From Lithobates sylvaticus (lineage: Eukaryota > Chordata > Amphibia > Anura > Ranidae), in the NCBI GenBank assembly GCA_028564925.1, contig CM053034.1:157143548-157207547 (forward strand): 64,000 bases of DNA, read 5' to 3'. Every line of letters begins with the position of its first letter. The first letter of the stretch is position 1. Positions 1-12,474 of the stretch are shown one piece after another. A program made the translations under genes and the position numbers. Below the pieces are notes generated by a model. It saw only the letters and a list, made by a program, of their open reading frames with translations, did not search any database and was not told the origin of the DNA.

Positions 1-137
1 AAAAATTATACAAATTTAATTTGGGTACTACGCTGTAGCATGACCACGCAATTGTCATTCAAAGAGTGACAGCGCTGAAAGCTGAAAATCGGTCTGGGCA
101 GGAGGGGGGTTTAAGTGCCCAGTAGGCAAGTGGTTAA
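1..137 (-). mobile_element. Family B MITE, right-end fragment cut by window edge
   Basis: The stretch ends in GCAAGTGGTTAA, the family B terminus, and carries the family's inner segment (a CAATTGTCATT block followed by CTGAAAGCTGAAAATCGG). The same segment recurs at 10380-10480 and, inverted, at 14990-15100. Only the terminal part lies in the window. Family B has TTAA at both ends in its better copies, which suggests a piggyBac- or Kolobok-type non-autonomous DNA transposon. That assignment is inference. Confidence 0.6.
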
Positions 138-740
138 TACCTCTAATAAAGCTGCAACAATAACACAAGTGATGAATACTTAAAAAGCCTTTCTTGTACT
201 TGACTGGACATTTCTGGTCACAACAAATGATAAGAATGTGATTTATTGAAAGCCAGTGGGAGACCTTGGTTAGATACCAGAATGCTGATGCTTGCTGACC
301 TCAAAGGTTTATATATATCCATTAACTCCTAATAAAAAAAGACTGCAAGGAACACATGGACTTATTTAATTGGGCAGTACAACAAGCAACGCTGATGTGA
401 AAGGAGCAGTCATATATTACTACCAATCAGTTTTCAATTTTTATAGGTTCAGACCAATAAGAAAAATGTAAGATAATTTATTGCCTGATTGCTCTGGGTT
501 ACTGTACTTTGTTTTCATTTCCAATAATGTTTTTAAAACAGTCATACAAAATACAAAACTAGCCTTATATGCCTATGCACTGTATTTTTTAAATAGGAAT
601 AACACAAGGTTTCCAACATGTTCGTGTAACACATACTCCGGGTCATCACCATATTAGCAAACCCTTGCTCTTGTACCTCAGAGAAGGTGGAATGGTATAG
701 AGGGCAAAAGGTTAACAATAAAGGGAACCCTGGTATGAAA
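138..740. other. No recognisable gene or element
   Basis: AT-rich sequence without a supported open reading frame, repeat end or RNA signature. It may be unique sequence or very old repeat. Confidence 0.4.
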
Positions 741-744
741 AAGC

Positions 745-785
745 ATGACTAATCTCCGGGGGGCAGAGCAAAACACGTTGGGTGC
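745..785 (+). ncRNA. Decayed hammerhead-like motif
   Basis: The layout CTAATCT, a short GGGGGGC-containing middle, then CAAAACACGTTGGG resembles the hammerhead frame CTGANGA - stem II - GAAAC - ACGCGT seen at better sites in this window. Two of the conserved bases of the first block and the G of GAAA are changed, so it cannot be active as read. It is probably the relic of a hammerhead-bearing retroelement around 640-900. Confidence 0.3.
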
Positions 786-911
786 GTGGCCTGGAGGGAG
801 CCCAGGCTGAGGTTGTCTCTCTTACTACCACCATAACACTCCGTGGATGTGTGGCATCAGGGATCTTTCCTCTCTTCCTTCCAATGAAAAAGCTTGTGAT
901 GACCTTTATAA

Positions 912-1540
912 TAGACATGTGTACTACTGAAAAATTTGTCCGTTTTCGTTTTAGTTTCATTAGTTTTTACTTTTTTTTCATAAATTCGTAAATTCATAAA
1001 TTCGAAAGTTCGAGAATTCGGAATTTGAAAATTCGGAAATTCGCTAATCTGAATAAAATTAAGAAAACCTGAAAATCCAAAAATTCTAAATACTAACTTA
1101 ATAATAACTAACTAACTAATAATAACTAACTATTAAATTATAGGTATTTGAATTTCCTTTCAAATTCGACTGTTAGTGAATGTAATGAATATGAGTTTAT
1201 CTGAAGTTATGAATTATCCAAAATAACCAATGCCGCATCTAAACAAATGGAACGTAACGAATTAAGAAATTCATTATTTCAGATAATTTGAAACTTCAGA
1301 TAAATTCGTATTCGTTAGGTTCACTAACAGCAAAATTTAAGAGGAAATTCCAATACCTATAATTTTATAGTTTAGTAATAGTTAAGTTGTTAGTTAGTTA
1401 TTTTTTCAGATTTTCAAATTTTGTAATTTTCGGATTTTCATTCTTTTGAATTTTTGGATTTTTATTCTTATTTTTGGATTTCCGAATTTTAAAATTTCCG
1501 AATTTTTTCAGATTTTCTAATTTCCGAATATGGGCAAATA
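912..1540. mobile_element. TTCG-rich hAT-like palindromic element, oldest copy
   Basis: It begins TAGACATGTGTAC, matching the TAGACATGTGCA terminus of the copies at 34009-34944 and 59983-60784. The interior is a long imperfect inverted repeat: a TAACTAACTAACTAATAA block near 1100 is mirrored near 1390, and the 1170-1210 region is mirrored at 1270-1330. The right terminus is not preserved, so the end is approximate. The 8-bp duplications of the two other copies place the family in hAT. Confidence 0.5.
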
Positions 1541-1554
1541 TCGTTATTATAGAC

Positions 1555-1592
1555 ATATATATATATATATATATATTATAGATATATTATAT
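1555..1592. repeat. (TA)n microsatellite
   Basis: A short run of alternating T and A lies between the hAT-like element and the 3' end of the L1 element. Confidence 0.8.
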
Positions 1593-2208
1593 AGACAAAG
1601 GGTGGGAAATACTAGAAGAAAGATTAGAGGTAAATTAAAGATTAGAGGTAAATATATTTTTATTTCACATGAAAAAAATATGATAAACAGCATAAGGTGT
1701 ACATTCGCTGTAAAGAGTTATGCCAAAGATATGTTCGTCCCAAAACAAGCTAGGGCTAGGATTTGCAATCGTGTAATCAAAAACTATAAACAAAAATAAT
1801 TCAAAGCAATTCAATATGTAGGCATATCAGATAAGAGGGTCAAAAGAGAATAAAAAGAAAGCGAATAGTAGTCATGGATTAGAAGATCTGCAGGGAGCAA
1901 AAAAGAAGAGGCAGGGAAGGGAAAGAAATTGAAGAAGCAGAGGAGCGTCCCCTGAAGGAGTCCGGGGTAAGAAAATAAAAAGGAGAGGGAGGAGTCTTGA
2001 GCGTCTCTCATGGACATGCAGGTTTACAGTTATTATAGGGGGTAGAAATAAAAAAAAAGAAAACATTTATAATTTATGATTTACAACAGAGCTTTAAGGC
2101 TAGAAGAAAGATTAGGAGAGAAGAGGAAAAGAAGAAAGGATAGGTAAAGATATGCGAGGAGATGCTATCCGCCTCTCTCTGTCCTGCGGGTCCTATCAAT
2201 TATGCCAG

Positions 2209-2507
2209 TCAACGTTCTCCTGAACAGTAACGTATCCAAGGGTCCCATGTTTTTTCAAATAGGGGAATCTTATCTTGTAAAGTAGTTGACATTTTCTTAT
2301 TTATCATCATCCATGATAACTTTGAATGTATCAGTGGGAATGGGATGGACAGGGACCTCCATGACCTAGCTATTGCTATCCTGGCAGCCAAAAATATGAA
2401 GGTGATCAGTTTGTTTTTGTGTTTTGGGACCTCCTCCAATGGTTGGCCTAGTAGGGCTTGTCATGGGGATTTTTTAAAGTTAGTCTGGGCCAGAGAGTAC
2501 ATAGTAT
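2209..2507 (-). pseudogene. L1 ORF2 C-terminal remnant beyond the Tc1 insertion
   Basis: The minus-strand frame reads KHKNKLITFIFLAARIAIARSW and later TLQDKIPLFEKTWDPWIRY. Both match the extreme C-terminus of L1-type ORF2 proteins, where a xxAARxxIAxxW block is typical. It continues the L1 remnant that ends at about 4135 on the other side of the Tc1 element. The original join is the TA at 2508-2509. Confidence 0.7.
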
Positions 2508-2509
2508 TA

Positions 2510-4129
<1,620 letters not shown>

Positions 4130-4209
4130 TATATGCTCAAATCCCAAATCTCCTGACCTTCTGGTATGTCCACCAAATATGGTAGTCTGTGTCATCAAAA
4201 GCACTTGGG

Positions 4210-6015
4210 GGAAGCTCCGGAGACATATGCTAATTTTGTAGGTCCATGTTCCAACGTAACAGCACTTTATAATTTGCTTCAATCATGGAGGTTTTTATAA
4301 AAGATTTGGAGGCCTTTTGAGCCATTGCTGACATAGTAATCACATTTGAGCTACGTGATATCTGTGTATCACGTAGCTCAGATGTCTGTTGTATCTGTGC
4401 ATAATGGAAATGTTCAGTAGCAGGTAGCTCATGGTTAATTTTCAAAAATTGGTTTGACAAGATATCTCGGTCATCACAATGATCCGTTATTCTAAGAAAA
4501 CCCTTGTTGGTCCACCATCAAAAATTTGTGGGAGTAAGATCTGGGGTGAAGGTGGGATTGTGTAGCATGGGGTCATGTGGGGATATAAAATTATGTACGC
4601 TGTTCAATCACTCCCAAAAGCCCAGTGAGAAAGACAAAGATGGGCATAAAATTGTTCTAATTTTGCTCGGCAACCATATCAAGTGGTAAACTCTGAAAGT
4701 ACTTCTATTTCTATCCATGTGTCAAATGGAATTTAATGAGATGGGACAGTTGAGCCGCATGAAAATACTTTAACATATCTGGTACTCCCAGACCCCCCTT
4801 AATTTAGGAGTGTATAACGTTTTTCTGTTTCCCCCTGGGTCATTTATCTCCCTATATAAAGTCTACCATATTTTGAAAGGCCTTCAGATCACAGCTGTTA
4901 ATCCCTATCCGTAAAGTTCTAAAAAGATATAAAAGTCTAGGCAAAACATTCATTTTCACAGAATAAATTCTACCAAACCACGAAAAAGGATGTACCCGCC
5001 ATCTATCCAGGTCCTTTGACAATATTTTATATATAGAGGACAATTCTTTTGATATAGCATTTGTAGGGAAGGTGTTAAAGGTATGCCTAAATAAGTAAGG
5101 GCTCTGAATGTCCATTTAAAGGGGAAGCTGTCCTAAACATTGCAAAGGGTCTGGGCATCTAAGGAGGTATTTAATGCCTGGGATTTGGATTGGTTCACCT
5201 TAAGACCGAACAGTAAGGAGAACTGGTGTAATTTGTAGGTTTGGGATTGTTATGATAGCGGAAGGGATTAGCATGAGATTATTGTCAGAAAAAAGTGTGC
5301 ATTTGTGCTCCCGGCCCCCACACACATTGCCCTTGATATCTGGATGATTACTAAGCTTAATCATTAGGGGTTTCAGCACTAATACAAATAGAATAGGAGA
5401 TGATAGGAAATATATTTAAAGCTGGAGATCTATGGCCTTTGATAGTTAGCAAAGCTATGGGCTCACAATATATTCTGTGCAGGGTAGAGAAAATTAGGTC
5501 CAAATCATTTTTGCCCAAAGCATAGAATAAGTAGTCCCAGGACAGTGAATCAAAGGACTTGTGCAAATCAAGGTAGAGGAGAATACCATGTCATTTACCT
5601 CCCTTGTTCCAGTTAGCTTGTACGGCTGAGATGATATTTATGAGCATTCTTGTTTGGTTGAAAGCTTGCCTAAGCAAGACAAAACCTGCTTAATCCAAGT
5701 GAGTGTATTGAAGTAGAAATGAGTCCTCTGTGCCAGTATTTTTGCCATTTTTTTAATTGGAGAGATGGGACAATAATCCCCACAATCACTATAATCTTTT
5801 TCTGGTTTTGGGATTATAGGGGGGATTATATATATATATATATAATGCTGTGTTTTCATGAGCAGATAAGGGGAGACGTCTCGAATGCCATTATAAAGTT
5901 TAGATAAGTGGGGTGCTACAATCTCCTTTTATTTCTTGCAATAATGTTCCGAGAAACCATTTACTGTTTTCATTGAAAACTTTGGCATATAGTAAGGTTA
6001 ATGGAGGATAGTCTG
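4210..6015 (-). pseudogene. L1 ORF2 remnant: reverse transcriptase and adjoining region
   Basis: This is the coding remnant of a LINE reverse transcriptase, which in life copies the element RNA at the genomic nick. Recognisable blocks in order are: PKPEKDYSDCGDYCPIS (about 5840-5780), FDSLSWDYLFYALGK (about 5560-5510), HKCTLFSDNNLMLI (about 5305-5265), and RIYSVKMNVLPRLLYLFRTL (about 4970-4910). The usual FADD catalytic box reads FSDN at 5292-5281, so one of the two catalytic aspartates is gone. The blocks lie in different frames with several stops and frameshifts, so this is an old dead copy. The family call (L1/Tx1 clade) rests on motif wording and order. Confidence 0.8.
4348..4379. repeat. 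Perfect 13-bp inverted repeat with 6-nt loop
   Basis: GAGCTACGTGATA at 4348-4360 is perfectly complementary to TATCACGTAGCTC at 4367-4379, with a TCTGTG loop. It lies inside the L1 ORF2 C-terminal remnant, where no such hairpin is expected. Confidence 0.8.
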
Positions 6016-6351
6016 CAAAGTGCCCCTATGCATGAACAATTTTTGGGTCCCCTCCCTTCATTCAGTTCCATAGACTGATAGATCAAAACAGGACTCCATC
6101 ATCAAAGAAACCAGGTGTTGTGTTGCCAACATCCAAGTGATAGAAAACAAAAAAGAATACCCCTTTGGGATCAGGACTTTAAAGGCAACGTCAACACCAA
6201 TAATAAAAAAGTATAAATGATTTTATTACAAAAAGGATTATAAAAATGACAATAACAATAAAATTATTTTGTCTGTGCAAAGACAAATAACACGAATGAC
6301 AAAGGTGAGTATTAACAATACATGTACAGATACTTAGTACACTCCAAAATA

Positions 6352-6392
6352 CCTGACGCTTTTCTGGCTTTGAATGCCTTTCTTCAGGGGAT
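6352..6392 (-). ncRNA. Hammerhead-like motif, left arm of the 6.1-7.2 kb element
   Basis: On the minus strand CTGAAGA (6387-6381) is followed by a small GGC/GCC stem, GAAA (6364-6361) and AGCGTC. The core bases CTGANGA and GAAA are present. Stem I pairing is poor, so self-cleavage is doubtful. Confidence 0.5.
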
Positions 6393-6927
6393 TACCATAG
6401 AACCATGAAAGGTCAGTTGCAGAGAGGAGAGTCGGGCATGGAATTATGGAGGGATGGCCACCCAAGAGGTCAAAGTTACCTCCATGGAGGTCCACCTCAT
6501 AGAGGGCAACAAGTGTGAGGCATCACAAATAACACACCTGGAGTATTCTGTATGGTCTGTGACTCATATAACTATATCAATGGCCAGGATGGACCAGTAA
6601 TGAGCCTCTGAACCTTCCCCAGGGACCCACAAAGCCAAGTAGAAAGGAAATGTCCTACATACCTGGTACAGGTATACAAATCATAGTTATATGAGTCACA
6701 GACCAAACAGAATACTCCAGGTGTGTTATCTGTGATGCCTCACACTTGTGGCCCTCTATGAGGTGGACCCCCGTGGAGGTAACTTTGACCTCTTGGGTGG
6801 CCATCATTCCATGCATGGCTCTCCGCTCTGCAAATTACCTTTTATGTTTTTTTTTATCTATAAGTGCAAGATCATGTAATATGCCAAATGAGTCATTATA
6901 TGAATAAAGTTCTCCTTTCTATTACCC

Positions 6928-6970
6928 CTGAAGAAAGGCATTCAAAGCCAGAAACGCGTCAACTATTTTG
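6928..6970 (+). ncRNA. Hammerhead-like motif, right arm of the 6.1-7.2 kb element
   Basis: CTGAAGA (6928-6934), a GGC/GCC stem with a 7-nt loop, GAAAC (6951-6955) and GCGTC (6956-6960, candidate cleavage after GTC). It has the same stem II as the left-arm copy. No convincing stem I is seen. Confidence 0.55.
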
Positions 6971-7361
6971 GAGTGTACCAAGTATCTGTACATGTATTGC
7001 TAATACTCACCGTTGACATTCATGTTATTTGTCTTTGCACAGACAAAATAATTGAATTGTTATTGTCATGTTTATAATCCTTTTTGTAATAAAATCATTT
7101 ATACTTTTTTACTATTGGTGTTGACGCTGCCTTTAAAGTCCCGATCCCAAGGGGGGTATTCTTTTTTGTATAGAGTGATAGATCGAACAGACTGCCCTGA
7201 ACTTTCTCAGGTTCCATATTATTTTCTGGGTGCCTGGCTGGCTGAATGTAAAATCAATATTGTAAGCAGGGTTGAGTCACATTACTGTTATAGATATTTG
7301 TATATCAGTTGAGGTTGTATATATATTTAATTATGTTGATGTGGTCTTATAGATCTACTGT

Positions 7362-7406
7362 TTCTCCTGAGGAAGCAGATTTAATATCCGGGAAACACAT
7401 TGAGAA
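7362..7406 (+). ncRNA. Hammerhead-like ribozyme motif with 5-bp stem I
   Basis: The full core is present: CTGAGGA (7367-7373, CUGANGA with N = G), GAAAC (7392-7396), and ATT at the cleavage position (NUH rule satisfied). The flanks TTCTC (7362-7366) and GAGAA (7402-7406) pair perfectly as stem I. Stem II is a damaged CAGAT/ATCCG pairing with a TTAAT-type loop. The enclosing element probably runs from about 7350 to 7640, ending near AATAAAAGGCTG, but I see no clear target duplication. Confidence 0.65.
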
Positions 7407-7639
7407 GTAATCTCAATCCTCCGCAAGTATCAGCTGCATAATTGAAACATAGGTGAATATTAGATACCAATATGTAGATATTGATCGTCCAACAAGAGGC
7501 TTTGCGATTGTAGGAGGAAATTCTCTTTAATGGATATTTAAGTTTAAAAAAGTGTAAACTATATAATGGCACGCAATCCTGTATAATGTAATTGTATTAA
7601 TATTTTATCATGAATAGAAATAAAAGGCTGTAGATTTTT

Positions 7640-8217
7640 AAAGGATACTTTTTAAATGTACCTGTGATTATTGGTACCTTTAAAGCCCCATGTTGTGATC
7701 AATACTGTTATAGTCAAATCTGCCTCACCTGTCAGTATTGGTATTTATCTGATCACTGTGAATGAAAGGAGCAAGAGGTGGCGTAAGGATGGATAGGAGG
7801 CTTGCAGCGTCAAGATACATACAGTACACATTTAAGCACGGTAGCCATGCTATGTAATTATTTGCCCTGCTCGAATGTAAAACTTTAATGTGCTATAACA
7901 TTTGAATGCAGATCTAACATGCTTCAATTTATGACAACCCTGGGGCCCCATTTACACTGCTGTGTCTTGGTCACAGACATTTTTTTTCTCTACATGCATA
8001 GGGCAGCCCATTCTTTTGAAAGAGCGGCCCTACATGTCCCTGCATGTTTTATCACATTTGTTGTGCATTTTGCCGGTCACAAAAACACGCATTTTGCAGG
8101 CCATGTTTATGCCACTCAATGGATCTCAATAGAATTGCATGAAAAATGTATAAAAAAACTCATGTATATGTATTTTTGGTGCATTTCCTGAATGACAACA
8201 GGCACTACCTCCTAACA
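7640..8217. other. No recognisable gene or element
   Basis: No supported reading frame, terminal repeat or RNA motif. It is moderately AT-rich with a short poly-T. Confidence 0.4.
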
Positions 8218-9590
8218 TTAAAGTAGGCGTGCTGACGTCACTTCCGGTACGGCAATTAGAGGCTTGGAGCGCAGTTGAAGCGCACGCTGCAAACCGGCCC
8301 TAATTCCTCTGTTTTTCCTGTAACTTTTTAACGTGTGTGGTGGAACTAGGTGTATCCTGCGGGATAGCCTGTGTTTTATTACTGCTTTTATTTTTATTTT
8401 TGTTATTAGTTTAAAAAAAAAAAAAAAACACCTGATATCACACATGAGATCTCCTATCTCTTTCTTCCCACCTGGGGAACGCTGGATGTTATCCCCTCCT
8501 ACCCGCTGAGGCTCCTAAGACATCACACAAAGGCAGTTGGTGAGGATCCATATGAGCTGGTAATCGACACGAATGGTGAGGACATCTTACAGTGTGGGAC
8601 CATAGGAGGATCGTATCTGACAAGCTGATCACCCCTGCAGGGGTATCGAAGTCTGGTGAGTGAGGGAGCCAAAGGGGGCAGCACAAAGTCACCCAATATT
8701 GCTGGAGCACAAAGTCACCACTTGAACTACTGTCAAAAGATCAACTAACACATTGTTTTCAACATCTTCTTATTTTGTCACTGGACTTTTTCACATTTTT
8801 TCTATTTTTATTTATTTTTTGTGGGCCTGGTTTTTGGGCTCCTTATCTTCTTGTATATTTAGAGCATTATTTTCACTGGTATCACTCAATTGAGTGGGTT
8901 TTGTCGCTGCTGTCACTTATTTTTTAGTGATTTATTTCCGCTGCCATCACTTAATTAGAGTGGTATTTTCACTGTCATTACATACCTAATTTGGGTATTT
9001 ATGGTTACGGGCATCATTGGCTCAGGTATAATTAATATTTTTCACTTATTTTCACTTAATTACATATGCTGGATACTGTCACGTACTGTTGGTTTGTATA
9101 TAATTACACTGACGGGTGGGTATAAGATACAGGCTAGGGGCTGCTAATTAGGCAGCCGCCCTGGTGCCTCTGTTCCCTCCCCCGTGCACATTCATTCACC
9201 TGGAGATTGACAAATCAGTGGCGGAAGTCCTTACACCACCGTTTTGTCCTCCTTTACATTTATTTTATTTTATTAGTATCTACATTTGACATACAGGGCT
9301 TGGATTATACCTGACACCCTGTTTAGGAGGTGGTGATAGGTTTATGTGTAGTAACGTCTGCAATTAGGTGTGCAATTAGGTGCAATTAGGTGTTCACTCC
9401 CATCCATCTCATCACTTTACTGCCAGTAAATTAAAGTCAAAAACCCTCTCCTTTGGAATCACAGGGAGCGCCAATTTTTCCCTTACCTTCTATCAATTAT
9501 TTAAATTTGCCTCTTAGGGGGTTAATTTCTCTAGAAATGCTGCATACCTGTACTACTTGCCCCTAAGCGCAGAGTTTTTGCTGTTCTTAT
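8218..9590. other. Unclassified repeat-like region
   Basis: It starts with a CpG-containing segment (ACGTCACTTCCGG near 8236, resembling joined CRE and ETS sites), then a T-rich stretch and phrases such as ATTTTCACT and CACTTATTTT recurring between 8860 and 9060. The wording resembles the body of frog retroelements of the hammerhead/Penelope-like kind, but no coding motif or boundary is seen. Confidence 0.3.
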
Positions 9591-9614
9591 TAAAGTGGTA
9601 GTAAACCACAGCAG

Positions 9615-10480
9615 TTTAACCACCTCCTGCCCACGCGATAGCCAAATGACAGGTACAGCGTGGACTCACATTGTCGGGAGGGTGTCTATAGACGTCCTCC
9701 CATGATCGCGCTTCCTGCGTGCCCCCTGCATCGGCAGGGATCTGTCATCTGATCACAGATCGGCGTAAAGAGCCAATCACAGCGGCTCACAGCGGCTCTT
9801 TACCATGTAACCAGCTGTGTCCAATCACAGCTGATCACAGTGTAAACAGGATTTGCCAGTTATCGCAATCCTCTCCTTACTCTGACAGCACGTGAGGGGA
9901 GGAGAGCTGGTAATGGGAAATTCACACAGGGGACATCTACACTGATAATCAGGGCACTGATAATCAGTTTCCTAATTATTGGTGCAGCCCCAACAGTGCC
10001 CACCAGTGCTGCCCATCAATGCTGCCTGTCTGTGTCTATCAGTAATGCCTGTCAGTGGTCATCAGTGATGGCTATCAGTGCCCATCAGTGACAACTATTA
10101 ATGTCCATCAGTGCCACCTATCAGTGCCGCTGATCAGTGCCGATCAGTGCAGCCTCATCAGGGCCTCCTCATCAGTGCCCATCAGTGAATGAGAAAAATG
10201 ACTTATTTCGAAAATATAATAAAATAAAATAATCATTTTTATAACAGAATCTAAGAAAACTTTTTATTTTTTTCAAAATTTTTTGTATTTTTTTCATTTG
10301 TTTAGCAAAAAATAAAAAACCCAGTGGTGATTAAATACCACCAAAAGAAGTCTCTAGAAAATGATAAAAATGACAACATTGCATGACTGTGCAATTGTCA
10401 TTTAAAGTGCGACAGCCCTAAAAGCTGAAAATTGGCTGGGCAGGAAGGGGGTGAAAGTGCTCAGTATGCAAGTAGTTACA
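9615..10480 (-). mobile_element. Family B MITE nested in family C
   Basis: It starts TTTAACCACCTCCTGCCCACG and ends GCAAGTAGTTAC, the family B termini. The TTAA target is changed at one base on the right. It contains the family core in reverse orientation (GGTGATTAAATACCACC at 10325). Nothing suggests a gene. Confidence 0.65.
9985..10190. repeat. Degenerate CAGTGCCCATCAGTG-type tandem array
   Basis: About 200 bp of imperfect short repeats built from CCATCAGTG, CTATCAGTG and CTGTCAGTG units inside the nested family B element. Confidence 0.7.
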
Positions 10481-10845
10481 GTAGTAACAAATCCCCTACA
10501 AGGCAATGGCATTGCATACTAGCACATTATGAAATACTTACCTTAGAACGAAGCCCACTATTGGTGCGCTGTCACCGCTGACAGGGCTTCCATCTTTACC
10601 CGTCTTCCTTTCGTGTTTGAGGGCTATGGCAGCTTGAGCGGCTGAGCCATGATGACGTCACACGCAGGAGGCACGCAGGTATGCCGTTCCCTCAGAGCGC
10701 ATGTGCTGGTGATGTCACCGGCCGCCAAAAGAGCAAATATCTCCTAAACGGTGCATGTTTAGGAGATATAATATGACAAAGTGGGCTTTCATAATATTCA
10801 GATATTTATAATATGACAAAGTAAACTTTACTCCTGCTCCGAACT

Positions 10846-12183
10846 GTTTACCCCCCTTCCTGACCAGGCCATTTTTTGCAGTACGGCACTGTGTTACTTT
10901 AACTGACAATTGCACAGTCTTGCGACGTTGTAGCCAAATAAAGTGTTTGTTCTTTTTTTTCCCCCACAAATAAAATAGAGCTTTATTTTGGTGGTATTTG
11001 ATCACCTCTGCAGTTTTTACTTTTTGCGCTATAAACAAATAAAGACAATTTAAAATATATATATATATTTTAAACTTTTTGCTATAAAACATATCCAATA
11101 AATAAATAAATAAAATGTAAAAAATCTAATTCATTCATCAGCTAAGACCAATATGTATTCTGCTACATACTTTTGGTGAAAAAAAACTCTCAATAAGCAT
11201 ATATTGATTGGTTTGCACAAAAGTTATAGCGTCTACGAACTATGGGATATTTTTCTTTATTTTTTTCTCTATTTTTTTTTTTGTTATTAGTAATGGCATT
11301 GAACAGCGACTTATATATTGCGGCGCACAAATCGGACACCTAACTGATACTTTTGAACTTTTGACACTTTTTGGGGACCAGTGACACTAATGCCCCATAC
11401 ACATAGTCGGAAAATCCGACCTCAAAATCCATCGGATTTTTTCAGACGGATTTTGTCCGACACTGGTGTTGCATACACACGGTCGGACAAAGTTGTCGGA
11501 AAATCCAATCATTCTGAACGTGGTGACGTTTGTTGCCTACGACGGGACTACGTAAAGGCTAGTAGCCAATAGCTTTGGTCTTGTAATGTGATCTGAGCAT
11601 GCGTGGCACTTTGTCCGTCGGAATTCGCTACACACGATCGGAAAAAATCCGATAGGACTTTGTTGTCGGAAAATTTGAGAGCAGGAGATAAAACTTTGTC
11701 TGTCGGAAAATCCGACGGAAAAAGTCAGATGGAGCCTACACACAGTCGGAATTTCCGACAACATTGTCCGATAGGACATTTTCCGTCGGAAAATCCGACC
11801 GTGTGTATGGGGCATAATACAGTGATCAGTGCTAAAAAAACATATGCACCGTCACTGTACTAATGACACAGGCAGGGAAGGGGATAACATCAGAGGCGGT
11901 CAAAGGGTTATATGTGTTCCTAGGGAGTGCTTGCTAACTGTGGGTGGGGGGGGGGGGTGCTTTGACTGGGGGAAGGCAGAGATCCATGTCCCTACTTAGA
12001 AACACTGGATCTCTGTCGTTCCTACTAACAGAACGGTGGTCTGCCTTGTTTACATAGGCAGACCGCTGTTCTGCCTGTCTCATAAACGATCGGCGGGTCC
12101 CGGCAGACACTGTGTCCACCGGATCCGCTGATTGGCTCCCACTGTGTCCAATCACAGCAGGAGCGTGTCGGCAGCGGTTAACA
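10846..12183 (+). mobile_element. Family B MITE containing a family A MITE
   Basis: Family B sequence runs from the TTTACCCCCCTTCCTGACC start to the GCGGTTAA end near 12176. It has the core (GGTGGTATTTGATCACCTC at 10991) and the TTTTTGCGCTATAAAC block. A complete family A element (11391-11814) is inserted into it, so family A moved after this copy landed. The 3' third is GC-rich, typical of family B and not a CpG island of a gene. Confidence 0.7.
11391..11814. mobile_element. Family A MITE (TAA target)
   Basis: Ends TGCCCCATACACA... and ...TGTGTATGGGGCA, flanked by TAA on both sides (11388-11390 and 11815-11817). The 424-bp body is largely self-complementary. A 3-bp TWA duplication with palindromic ends is the habit of PIF/Harbinger MITEs, so that class is inferred. 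It is nearly identical in layout to the copy at 51145-51568. Confidence 0.85.
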
Positions 12184-12474
12184 CATCCCAAAAACACAAA
12201 ACGCATTAAAAAAGTGCATGATAAAATGCAAAAGGTGCTAGAAAGCGGGCCTCAAAGATGCATCAGGAATACAAGTTGATGAAAGTTTATCGATCCCTAC
12301 AACTACAAGGCCTGTAAGATGGCTATCTATCTAGATAAAAATGTTATTGTGTCAGCAAAATCATGATCCACCATTCCCAAGAAAAGTGGTTCTTTTTTTC
12401 TCTTCTGATCAACTCATGGCCATTGTGTGGGTCTGAATCTGCTGTGCATCACATTTGGTGCAATGCTGCTGACT
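12184..12474. other. Spacer with no recognisable feature
   Basis: Unremarkable sequence between two MITEs. Confidence 0.4.

Larger units (their letters stand above)
6145..7173. mobile_element. Family E hammerhead retroelement, inverted-repeat form
   Basis: Two arms of roughly 430 bp (about 6150-6570 and 6665-7170) are inverted copies of one another around a spacer of about 100 bp. AGTGATAGA occurs at both ends (6136-6144 and 7174-7182), a probable 9-bp target duplication. Each arm carries a hammerhead-like core (minus strand at 6352-6392, plus strand at 6928-6960). No protein is encoded. Inverted arms, hammerhead motifs and target duplications are features known from Penelope-like elements and their non-autonomous relatives, so that is the proposed class. 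A near repeat of the flank (GACTGATAGATC at about 6073) leaves the left boundary slightly uncertain. Confidence 0.6.
9592..10800 (-). mobile_element. Family C MITE interrupted by a family B MITE
   Basis: The left end (TTAAAGTGGTAGTAAACC at 9592) and the continuation at 10483-10800 (CATTGCATACTAGC..., and TCTCCTAAAC with its inverted partner GTTTAGGAGATAT at 10738-10772) belong to family C in reverse orientation. A family B element lies between them at 9615-10480. Family C ends in TTAA in the cleaner copy at 21194-21574. Confidence 0.6.

Noticed and set aside
8236-8250. ACGTCACTTCCGG as the promoter of a host gene
   Set aside because: A single CRE/ETS-like string without a downstream frame or CpG island. 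Similar strings occur inside the MITEs of this window.
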